Shown here: piece after piece, positions 52,201 to 63,075 of the stretch
Layout: the number at the start of each line of letters is the position of its first letter
Numbering within the stretch: position 1 is the stretch's first letter
Assembly: GCA_000328365.1 (NCBI GenBank)
Contig: KB308469.1
Coordinates: 44,574-108,573 of the forward strand
DNA: 64,000 nucleotides
Direction of reading: 5' to 3'
DNA from: Capitella teleta
Taxonomy: Eukaryota; Annelida; Polychaeta; Capitellidae
Program-made: the position numbers and the translations under genes
Notes under the pieces: generated by a model
What the model saw: only the letters and a program-made list of their open reading frames with translations
Database searches by the model: none
Told to the model about the DNA's origin: nothing

Positions 52201-53100
52201 GCAATCAGCTGTTAATTCGTTCTTGTCTAAACATCTTAACTGCTTCCATCAACTTTCATACGCAACAAAGCATTCTGTGTGCGACCAATCTGCTTCCTCG
52301 CTTTCTGCTACTTCAAGATGTCTGTTTGTTCGAGGATTACACACAGATGAAATGCAATATAGGAAGGACATAATGCAAACATATGAAACACCCGGCGCGA
52401 TGTGTAATGGAAATGAACATTTAATCCACGATCACACAATTGTTGGAAGCAAATGCATCAAATGTAAAATGCCAACGAATTACAGGGGAGCATAAACGAC
52501 TATGACGTCACCAATGGACTATGCCTCAGTTGCGAGTCTTTTCATACTATGCTCACCTCTGACTCGGATCTACTAGGGTTGGTTCTTATTCGAAAATATT
52601 CGCATCCTGTTTCAGATTAATCTTCGTTATTTTTCCTTTCGCTTTTCTTGAAACATCAAACATTCTTCCATGAAATATCTGCTCCATGTAACGGAGATCA
52701 AAGACGACTGATTTTCCGATTCAAAGATCGATTGCTTCAAACCGTATGGTCGGCACAGGTGCGAATCGTGGTATATGCATCCCCTTGCTTTGCGCCATGT
52801 ACATGTAGTGCCAATTTATGAGTACATGTGTGTCAATGAAGAGGTGGAGGTAAGTCAATGCACTCTGACATTCACTTGCTATAGACCACAAAGATGTATC
52901 TGTTTACCTATTTGGGATTCCAGGTTTGAAGCCAATGCAGAAATATATGTATAAACCAATATCTCTTTTGATTTTAGGTCAATAAGACATAATTATACAT
53001 ACACATTTTATAGAATATGCTAATGCAATGCAAAGCGCATCTAGTCAAGCCAGCCAGTATCTGGGCGAGAGGACCTAATCTAGATTGGGTACAAGCAAAA
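46256..53100. other. Gene-free region
   Basis: No gene recognised. A purine-rich tract lies at 50110-50165. At 51130-51159 there is a cluster of nuclear-receptor-like half-sites (tgacctctgacct followed by ggggtcaacaggggtca). Many open frames of 60-110 codons occur but none shows a domain, a splice-consistent partner or the GC-rich third positions seen in the real genes. Confidence 0.45.
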
Positions 53101-53130
53101 AATACCACAACGAGATTCCAGAGAAAGTGA

Positions 53131-53266
53131 ATTACGTCACAGATGACGTGACAAAAAGACGTCAATTTCCACGCACGTCACACAGAAGTTCAAGCCGTCA
53201 CGTTCAGATTATTGGTAACGTACATGGGTGGTACATGAGGAAATAGATGTCACGGCTTACGTCAAA
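53131..53266 (+). promoter_or_regulatory. Cluster of CRE-like TGACGT sites
   Basis: Five CRE half or near-full sites in about 135 bp: ttacgtca (53132), tgacgtga (53144), acgtca (53159), cacgtcac (53174) and ttacgtcaa (53258). They lie 230-360 bp before the start codon at 53492, suggesting CREB/ATF control of the following membrane-protein gene. Confidence 0.55.
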
Positions 53267-53491
53267 GTGATTTGAACTCCGCAAGACGGAAGTCGAACGA
53301 TAAGAAAGAGAGCGGCAGAGAGTTTGAAGGGGAATCCATTCGGCGGATATTTTAGGAGACCGCACATCCTCCCCACATCGCTTCCTTCCACTGAGCCGCG
53401 CATGTTGGTTTCGCCGGCAGATAGAGCACCGCCAGCACACAGACCACTCGCCATGGAGCAGCAGACGACATGAACACCGCACCGTTCTGAT

Positions 53492-55943
53492 ATGGATAAC
53501 CTCACCGACAGCATCCGTTACCATAACAACAGTCTCCTCCTGGGACAACTCCTGAATGTGTCGATCAACCAGAACGGAAGTCTGTCGGATGTCACGGAGG
53601 GCGACGGAGGAGCGACGGAGCTGAACGAACTGCAGCTCATCAAAGCCATCGTGCTGATCGTAGTGGTCACCATCCTCCTGTTGTCCACATGCAGAGTGCT
53701 CTTCAAGACCTTCTCCAGGTATGGAGGCAAACGTGAAGAAATGTGATATCGACTAAAACTGAAGAACCATTCCATTATTAGCGTGCAGTGTGTACTTTCC
53801 CTTGATTCGTTCTCATGAATTGGATTCAAAACACCGCCAATTGGTGCATGTCCCCAATTTGTGTATTGCATTCTGGAGAATATAAGCGTGGATTTATGTG
53901 GTTGAGTTATTGAAAAGTATCTTTCATTACGTGACGTGCTAGTGATGATCACGATTTGAGCAATATTTTCACCTGTCAGTCATCCCCCGTATATGAATAT
54001 TTGATTGTACTTCAGATCAAATATCGCGCAGCGTGTGAATTGCATATGCAACATAGATGCCATAATGTTGAGTTTTCTCATGCTGCCGATCCCTTCATCG
54101 GTATTAACATGGATGAAAAGACAACTTTGTTGATATCAACCAATATCAGCACGGTTCAATCAGATTGGCATGAGTCCGTATCAAACGGTACTAAATTTCC
54201 TCGTGAGACTTCAACAAACAGCCATTCGCAATTTCATTAATCGACAAAAAATTGCACAGTGCATGTAACCATAGTGACCGCTGAATAGCGAGCAACTTCG
54301 CGAATCAATTGATTTTTCGCCGAAAAATAAGTATTAATAAACACGGTTAATAATACTTACTATATGCCCCCGTAATGACTCATGAAAACATATAAGCAAA
54401 CACGCGAAGTGATTAAGGCATGGCGATATTATATAAGCACTGGTGAAAGACATCTGCTTAATGCGAACGGCAGTGCAATCAAGGCTAGATAATTCTTGGT
54501 CGATTCTTGTTTAATGGGATATAAATTATACATGTAAAAATAATTATTACTCCAGGTAAATTTAATACTTCAAATTTCACACCTGAACGGCCACCAAATG
54601 AGATATTCGAACGTTAAAATTGTTCTTTTTAATCTTACATGTATGCATGCAGTTATTGGTCACAAAAGATGACCGCGATGCCGCCTTAATAATCGTTGCC
54701 CATATATATTATAGTCCAGAAGTACTGTTCAGTAATGCCGGATTTTGCAACGGTGCTTTTGTTTCGCGGTTGCTTTATGACCAACTTTATTTTTATTTAG
54801 CGAATCGGAGATCAGCTGAGACAGCAATACCCTGTGACGACCTGGAATCGCTCAAGTCAGAGTTTCAATGAACTAATCAACAGGCAGAACACGCACCGGG
54901 CACAATTACATAAGTTATATGGTAGCAGTCCATGAAGTATCCATTGTAACAATGAGTGAATGACATCCAAATATATATATTTTCGCTTTGCTGATATATA
55001 CGAGCGAGGTACCATAACCATTTATTTATAACCCTTGAATATAACACCACCCCCCACCCCTCTGTTCTTTGAGACCTCAGAATCCTGCTCATCGAGGCGC
55101 TGCAAATCGTAGGATCAGAAGGCCCGTTGTAACTGTTTGGTCATGCAACCATCACACCTGTCGATGGATCGACGCAGGTCAGATTCCGGGCATGGAAAAA
55201 GGCGCTTGCTTCGCGTTGTTCTGGTCCCGTTGAAAAGCAAGGAGAAATTCATAGAATTGATCTGCTTTGAAAGAAAGATGAGTTGTCGCTCCTTGCCAAT
55301 CGCTCACGTTGAATTCGCCATCGGAAAACGCTCGATGTTTAGTGCGCAACTTCCTCTGAGTTTACAGTTATTTGTAAACTGAGAAAATTATGTCAACATG
55401 GTTTAGCTAACGGAAGCGACCTTTTTGCTCTCTTGTGGACTAAACACGTTGCTTGCAATCGGACGATGCAACCGGTGCTTCAGCTACACGGGGTTCTCAT
55501 TCGAACACGAATCGAGGGGTTTTCGTTTACATGTTCGTGATGCTGATAAAATATCCCCCGCGACATTTGGTGACCTTTGATGAGTTCGTTTTCTAAAGAG
55601 GACGTTCTGTTTCTACAAGCGGCAGAATAAGGTAATCACTGTAATCATGAATCGCAGTGATCAGATAGCACGATGATGATGATTGATGTTTAGGCTGCGT
55701 TCTCGTTACTCGTGCGAGGCAGGCATCTCACTTGCAATGTGCTTGAAGTGTTTGTTGGCAATTGGAGCACTTAGGTGGCTGCATCAGTGGTTATACCTCC
55801 ACCCTCACTCTGCATCCCAAGGTCACTGCTCCCCGCCCTACATCACCAATAGGGAGATATCAATGACCACGGCGCTGAGGAGCGCTTGGTCCGATCCCTC
55901 TCTCGCAAGTCAAGGGAGGTCTGGATGGGGAATTGGGAGATAG
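53492..55943 (+). CDS. Probable small single-pass membrane glycoprotein (2 exons)
   Basis: Not recognised by family. Exon 1 (53492-53718) stands out from the AT-rich flanks by GC-rich third positions. It encodes an N-terminal segment with four N-glycosylation sequons (NLT, NNS, NVS, NGS) and an acidic stretch, then one strong hydrophobic helix (IKAIVLIVVVTILLLSTC) followed by basic residues (RVLFKTFSR). With no signal peptide it would be a type III protein, N-terminus outside. The donor ccag/gtatgg at 53718 is phase 2 and fits an acceptor at 55693. Exon 2 would be 55694-55943 (SPPYITNREISMTTAL, SDPSLASQGRSGWGIGR), giving 158 aa. That acceptor lacks a good pyrimidine tract, so exon 2 is less sure. 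Unspliced, the frame ends after 84 aa. It could also be the first exon of a longer receptor. Confidence 0.45.
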
Positions 55944-56368
55944 GGATGCCACCATCGGGAGTTGCCGCAGTTCCACATAACACTACACTGCATAAGTGAT
56001 GTAATCACCAAATAAATCATGAAATGAAGCAAATGACACACGATGCAAAAATTAACACAAATTGAAAATCACTTTAATAATCTCAATCATCCGACTGACT
56101 TTTGCTTGACGGTGGAATATGCTCAAACATTTGACATTTATAAACGCATTAGGAGTGGAGACCGGTGTTAAAACAAATAACCACCTTCATTGAGCAAGTG
56201 GCTGTAAATGTCAGAGTACTAATACTTATCCTCCAAGCTATAAACAATAACAATCTTTCCTCAGAACTGACGGCCCAAGATCACTCATACGATGTATTTC
56301 CACCGTGAATCAATCAGCGGTGAGCGATACATGTAGCAACGCGTAAGTCATACCGTCTCTTGAGTGCG
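55944..56368. other. Spacer between convergent genes
   Basis: No coding signal. Probably holds the 3' UTRs of both flanking genes. Confidence 0.5.
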
Positions 56369-57667
56369 TTATGATTCTGTCGCCATTGATGCTATTTGTT
56401 GTTCTAATTTTTCTTTCGCCCACTGTGTGGTGAGCGTTTCTTCTATTCGACCCAGAAGAGCACTGTGTGGAGACCGCCCAGTCCTTCGATATCTCTGAAA
56501 TATATAATGTATAATTAAAAAACAGAATATCAAGTCTTGAATGCGTTATGATTCTGATATGACTCTTCGAAAGGTGCATTATGATTTCTTAGAAAGAAAG
56601 CGTTATGATTACGGAGTAGGTGACGTCCCCATTGGGCCATCTGCCCTTGGGGAGAATTAGGCGAGCTTCCCACTCTGGCTGAGGTGACTTCGGCGGCGCC
56701 ATCTGGATTCCGTGGAACTGGGATCCACTGGCAGATTCGTCTTTCAACCCGTGGACTGAGAAATTTATGAAAACAATAAAATCAGGCAGGTTGCACAACT
56801 TACTTTGGTTGAGGTTTCGTGTGTGGAAATGAATGTTGTAAGGATCCTTCTCGAAACGAACTTGGAATTCTGGCAGACCGAATTTAGCGATTGGTGGGTA
56901 CTAGAAGAAGAAATTGGCAATTCAGAAGAAATGCACATCACAATCACATAGTTATGCATACATATATAGTTCATCTGTGGGTTACTAACATAACGCGGTT
57001 CCTAAAACAACACCCCAACCCCTGCCCGTGCAAGGAAGTAGGTATTGGATCTAGTGCTACAGTGTTCAGGAGCAATTGCTGCCTCCCTGGCTCCCTCTAA
57101 ACTCACCTCTCTGAAGTCGTGTAATTGAGGTCCGGTGTATTCGCCAGCTTCGTTGGTTGCACTTTTGGACGCTTGCAACTTGGCTGCATACGCATCGGGA
57201 ATATCGCGAAAATGCGTGACAAATTGCGTCACGGAGTCTGTCTTCGGTTGCAGGATGTGCGGCAGATGCACTGGTCGCTTCGGTCTCTTGGTCATCTTGC
57301 CCTCCCCAGGGAGGGTGCCGTACCTCCACGGCTGCTGCGAATCCCGCGAGTTCCTCTTAGGTGGCCGTGGAGCGAAGTTCTGAGGCCGGAAGTCAGGGGG
57401 AGGTTTCTTCCAGATGTCGTCATCAGGAATCGGTTGTTTAGGTAGAAAGTGTTTGCATCGCGTGTTCAGGAGCGATTCGCTGGCGTCGTGTTGGGTTTTG
57501 GAGTGGAAACCGAAGGGCAGCATCCCGTAGGCTTCGGCCCACGAACGCTGTGATTGGTGGGAAGAGGGCGTCCGACGGAAGGTCCCCGTGTCACATGACT
57601 GAGCGGAAGCGGGCTTGATCTCATCGTGCGTCACTTCCGACTCTTCGACTTCCGTCTCGGCGGTCAT
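56369..57667 (-). CDS. Conserved-looking protein, possibly C7orf31-type family
   Basis: Four exons: 57667-57107, 56900-56804, 56755-56613 and 56494-56369; phases agree; 308 aa. It starts at MTAETEVEESEV after an AT-rich leader. The protein is hydrophilic, with no signal peptide or membrane segment, and rich in Pro, Trp and aromatic motifs: WKKPPPDFRPQNFAPRPPKR, WRYGTLPGEGKMTKRP, TQFVTHFRDIPDAYAAKL, YPPIAKFGLPEFQVRF, and finally QPEWEARLILPKGRWPNG, TYSRYRRTGRSPHSALL, GRIEETLTTQWAKEKLEQQ. The closing PEW-RLILP-W and RYRR...S..L.R.EE.L pattern reminds me of the little-known human C7orf31 family, but this is from memory. Function unknown. A CCAAT box lies upstream near 57807. The motif AATCATAACGC occurs at the last donor site, inside the last intron and across the stop codon. 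Confidence 0.75.
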
Positions 57668-57669
57668 TT

Positions 57670-59820
57670 TTCTCTTTCTGGAATGGTCGACTTTGAATTC
57701 GCATGAATCTTCAAAATGATTCGAATTTATTCGATTTATGAATCAACAGACGGACCTGTAAATCCGCCCCTGTCCGAGCAAGAGATGCTCCGGTTCGCTC
57801 TCATTGGCTCCCTGGGCGAAAACTAAAAGTGGCATCTACTCTTTTACATAATATATTCCATGAGGCCAGGAAACAAATAAACAAACAAACAAACAAATAA
57901 AAGCCAATTTAAACGAAGATATTACCGCCAAATTTACACGTAACTTGCTCGATATGAGTGGGCCACCGAAAAACTCATTCGGCATCATATTGCCCTGGAG
58001 ATGATGGAGATATAGCCATTTAAATAAAGAAGTTCCCCGCAAAAAAACAAAAACAAAAACAAAAAAAAAACAAAAAACACACAAACAAACAAACAAACAA
58101 AACAAAAAAATAATACATATTAAATGTCAAGTCTGTATTGTTGCTATGGTAAACAGCGGCGCTTTATTTTCGAGTTTATACTTTTCTAAATCGTTATTTT
58201 GATTGATGTTTATTCTAAAAGAAGATTCATATAACGTTGAGACTTCTGGAGGTCCGAGTACTGGCCGGAATTGGTTCTCGTCCATGGTAATTTCATTTCA
58301 TGGATTCAGGGTGATCCTCAATTACACCTTGTGGAACTAATAATGGACGCACGCATAAAAGACTAAACGTTGACACCTGAACATTTCCCGCCGTTTCTTT
58401 TACAATATCATTGGATGGAAACAGGAGAGGCTCTTCAGAAGAGAAGTGTCAGCAAAGCTTTCGTTCTCCACATCAAGTGTCGACCCTCGTCACGAAGCCG
58501 ACTCATGAATAATATTAATGTTGGGTTTCCTTTTTCTGCTGTGCAGTCCAACTGCCAGTTGCGTGTAACCAGGCAGAGTGTTCTTATGTCTATTGTCGAC
58601 TACCATTGTAGCATATACATGCAATAGGGTGAAAGGTAACCTCTTGGGTCATTTCCATAATCGTCAAACTGACGATTGGTGGAAACCGCAAATCATTCGG
58701 ATGCCTCAGCCCAGCGGCATCACATGTAAATCATTTACATGAACATTTACATGCTAAAATTATCTATTCCTAACAGCTCATCTCCTAACGCTTTTATGAA
58801 TATCCTGTTTGTTAGTTTGTTTATTCGTTTGTTTTTGTTTTTGTTTTTTTTTTAATTGTAAATATCCATTGCGGGCACATATACCCATGTTCTGGGTCAG
58901 CCCCTCTCACCCCACTTGTGTTTTTTTTTCTTTTCTTTTTGAATAAACACATTTTTGAATTGAATTGAATACATGAAGAAAAAAAAAACGACTTCACAGT
59001 CAATTTGACACATAAAGAACAAATCGGAAATACAAAGTAAAAAAAAAAAAAAAAAAAAAAAATTCAAAAACGTTTTAAATACTTTTTTTTTTTATTTAAT
59101 GTAAGTATTGTATTAATTTATTACAGCGATTTTCCGATTGAATTCCACGCAAAATAAATCTGGTGGCTTCAGATGTTGTTAAATTGTACAAACTAGTGAT
59201 CTGTTGGAGTCTGGCTCTGTGACACATTATTTTTGAAACTGAATATTTAATTTAGTAAACCATAAATAGTAAGTAATATCCTATACCACATACATGTTCA
59301 TGGTATTGATAACATTTATAGATGTCAATGTATGTATAATAGTAGATATAAAGTAACGGTTACTAATAATATGTACAAACAGATTGCATATGAGACTTAC
59401 CTGAGCGGTTATGTTCAAAGTTAGTCCAATTTTTAACAGTATATGCCAAGTGATATTTCAGCCAGTCTAATGTTCTGTATCCAAGGGGGAAAATGTCAGG
59501 TATATAAAGGCAATAAAGAGAGAAATCAATATGGTCTCTTATAAGATTATATCGATCTGTGCGTATTGGTGCGTGACTCTGGCGAGCGACAGCATGCACG
59601 TATGATTTCTTGTCACCAACTGCGGCTGCGTGTGTATACCAGTACTCAATGCTGTTATGTCATCAGCGATTGATGGTTGAGTCTCTGTGAAGAGCTCACT
59701 CCTATATTGATAGCACCACAGGGCTATTCAGTCATTGCGTAACTTTTTTGTTTGTGAAACTCGTTACTCTTGTAGATTATTGCATTTTCAGGTACAATGA
59801 AAGCTGTGAATATTTTATTC
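57670..59820. other. Promoter side of the previous gene and gene-free spacer
   Basis: Contains A-rich low-complexity DNA near 57880 and 58040-58108, an A-run at 59040-59062, and a retroposon 3' end at about 58850-58970 (gaataaacacatttttgaat then tgaattgaat). No gene seen. Confidence 0.5.
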
Positions 59821-61653
59821 TCAATTCGTCATTCTTTGCTTGGATCTTTGGCCGTCGATCATCTTTCTCAAAACTGAGAGATCCGTCTTGAGGCTGAAGC
59901 AAGGTCGACAATTGCACTCGATGGCAAATTTAAGCGGGGCTCGCAACATCCGGTTTCCTTGGCAACGCATGGTCGCTAGGTGAACGCCAAACTTGATTGG
60001 CTCGCAACACCTGTAGTAATGAGAACATGCAATTATGTACACTATGAATTGATGCTTCTTATACCTGCAACTTCGGAGTGCTCGTTGAGGATCTTTCTTG
60101 CTCATTTCCACGTAGGAATTACAGTTACCTTGGCAACCAAACGTCAAAACCTAAAAGATGCTACATGCAAGATGGACACAAATTCCATATTCAAACAGAC
60201 ACTTTGTTGATACCTCGAGAACAGATGCGCTTCTTTTATCATACTTTTGCCCCTTTATCCGAATGACATGCCTGTGTTAAATAGGCCAAGAGACAAATGT
60301 GCTGATATCAGCAAGGTTCATTGTTCTGTTATAGTTTATATCCGCACGATGAACATATTAGTTTACAATTAGAGGTAAGTACAAACTAACAAAGCCTACA
60401 CATGACGCCAGAGAGTCATCTGATGGGGGTCCATCGAAGCATTGACCTTTAAATTAGGAGCTAGTCTCAGCTTCGTGAAGCATACTTCCATGCATCCAGT
60501 TCACGAAGGCACATTAAATAGTTAATAGCAGCTAAAAATAAATTGTAAAAATGTTAATAAAGTTTGAATACGAATGTTAAAATCCATTGAACATTGTTAC
60601 ATGTATAGTGAGTGATAGTTTAGTGTTTAGAAACTTTTTACTCTATTTAATAAATAAAGTGTTGCTAAGAGTATGCGTTGAGGACATGATCGAGTGAGTG
60701 CTGCCACGCGGGCATATAAATCGTTACATGTATCTGGTTATAGACCAGCATTTTGTTTTCTTTAAAAACGAGCAAAGCATAGTGTTTCTGTGGCACTCTA
60801 ACACACACCCGCCAATCGAAAACTCAGTCAGAACTCAAACGAAAAACCACATCGTCAGAATTCATTTTTCAGATTAATATATGGAATGTATCGTATGTGA
60901 ATGAAACACCCACGCGACATCAGGTCGGCATTAAAATGGTATACTTAGATGCAAAAGAAACGCAAGAATCCATAATTGGCTTAATAGTAAATTAATCCAT
61001 GTTTGGGTCTACAAGAATATTTTACACGGTTCACAAGTCACATTTTCAAATCGTTTGCAATTAAAAATCGGAACATTTTATCTTTGACCCCTTGTCCTCC
61101 AATTAAACCAGGGTAATATCATTTGTTTCATTCGAAATTTCTCAAGTATGTCCTCAAGGGGTTTAACTTAGTACACACGGAAATTCGTGTCTTTGTAATG
61201 CGTATACCCGGAATGTGGTGTTGGCATAACCAAAGAATAGCGTTTCTTTTACATCTTAGTATATTTATACACCAATGCACTTTCATGTGTAATTGTTCAG
61301 GCATATACTATGCATAGTTATATATACTACTAGCATAGCCAACACCTGGTATTTCACCTGGTTCGGTTGATGATCGCCTTACCTGGGTAGAATTGCAGAT
61401 GGCGGCATAGCGACGCGGTGGACTGACGTTCAAGATCACGGGCACCACCTCACACTGAGGGGCAGACCGAGTGTGCATGCGCGGAATGGCCTCATGCACA
61501 TCATGGTATCCAGCTGACTTCGAAATCGACGAAATCGACACCGTAGAATGCACCAACAAAGCCACAAACACAACTATAGTAAATCTTGTATAACCAAAAT
61601 AAACTTAATCGCGACCCGGACTCACTCGATCTGGAAGCTTTCTCGTGCGACAT
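59821..61653 (-). CDS. Bursicon-like cystine-knot neurohormone (alpha-type)
   Basis: Secreted glycoprotein-hormone-like subunit. In arthropods bursicon alpha/beta heterodimers act through the receptor LGR2/rickets in cuticle hardening and wing expansion; roles elsewhere are less known. Four exons: 61653-61626, 61573-61383, 60150-60065 and 60010-59821; introns 52, 1232 and 54 bp; 164 aa, the usual size. Exon 1 starts MSHEKASRS and joins to IVFVALLVHSTVSISS to form a signal peptide. The mature chain has 11 cysteines, the number known for bursicons: QCEVVPVILNV, AICNST, FGCQGNCNSYVEMS, LRSCRCCEP, MRCQGN and IECNCRPC. The RSC-x-CC block and the closing ECxCRPC match bursicon alpha (SCMCCQE, ECMCRPC) better than beta, while CRCCRE is beta-like. 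N-glycosylation sequon NST near the third exon border. No partner subunit gene is in the window. Confidence 0.9.
60151..61382. other. Large intron of the bursicon-like gene
   Basis: 1.2 kb, AT-rich. It includes a copy of the small repeat also found at 38.0 kb (ataattggcttaata, atccatgtttgggtctac) at about 60970-61030. No other gene seen. Confidence 0.6.
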
Positions 61654-63075
61654 GCTGCGATGCAAAACGGAGTTTGGATGAAGCAGTTTGAAAACCTTTT
61701 GTGTTTTCAGTTTTATAAAACGCAAGTGGCCTTCAGGAGACAAAAGTGTCGTGGCGTTTGGCCTTTGAGTCTCCTTTATATTGGCTTCTGTTGGACGTTG
61801 ATGTCGACGCCTGCGCCATTCGCGAGATCTTCTCTGGTCGTAAGAACTTCCGACACACTGTCAGCGGAGCGATATTTCACGAAGCCTCATATGATGGACA
61901 GTCTCCTGCACCAGCTACCTCACAATATTGATTGGATCACGTGATGCATGCACATAGAGAAGATTACCATCCATGTAAGTTGTACAAAGGACTTGCTGAA
62001 ATATGAAAACGTCCATTTGAATATTGAAATTAATAATTACACAGTTGGTTATTATCGTGGATGTTCATTGAAATATTTTAGACCTTTGGAGCCAATTGCT
62101 TAATTGATGAACGACTGTGAATATCATGTCGTCGATCAACACTTCAAACGAGTTTAATCGACAACAAAACTTCGGTAAACACTGAGGGATATTTGATTTT
62201 TTTTTTCTTTCATATTTTACATTGTGCTACCAAACGATCGCGTTCACGGGCGAAATTCTCATAAAATTGTTCAATTGTTAAAATTACTCATGCTTCTGAT
62301 CGCTGAGTTTTCCTTCGACGGTCATCAGAGTATTTCTCGCGAGATACTTGTAGCAAAATCCCTCAAATTGAAGGACTCTGCACTCATGATTACAGTGTAT
62401 ATCGTATTCAAAGGCGATGAGACTTATAGCTTACTGGTATATTTATGTTGCTGCACACATCACTCAGCAATGGACACCATGGACGATCTGGAGTGGTTCC
62501 AATATTGATGCACAATTGATGCACCAGGGGGCCTATGTAGGCTGAATGTGAAGCCAAAGGAGAAGATGGCTGAGGTAAATTAATCAAATAGTGAATCTAA
62601 TAAGAAAATCCAATTTAGAGAGGATAGTTTTATTTAGCGAAAAGTAAGCAAAGGAAAAAGGTAAGAAAATCATCGGGTGAAAGTAGAAAAACAACATTTG
62701 AAAATAGGAAAATAAACCAACAAAAACAACCCAATTTAGGAGAAGGGGGATGAAAGAGGTTTTACGGTTTTACGGACAGTTTTTATTCGTTATTAGGTCT
62801 AATTCTCAAAAACCCTGCAAGCTACTGAGTATGAATATATGTTAACTAAAACATCCTCGATTAAAATTGGTGAACAATGTAGAAAAGTACAAAACAAAAG
62901 CAAAATCAATACACTCACACTTCATAAGGACAATGTATGTAATTCCTTGTAAGTAATAAAAAAGCACAATAATTATAATGACTTATAAAATCAGGAGATT
63001 TGAAATACATGTATTCAAAATTACAAATCAACCAATTAATGCTTGGGGAAAGTGAGGAGGTTGTTAACTTGTCTG
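61654..63075. other. Spacer between bursicon-like and chitin-binding genes
   Basis: No coding sequence recognised. It contains the upstream region of the hormone gene and the 3' side of the chitin-binding gene. Confidence 0.5.
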
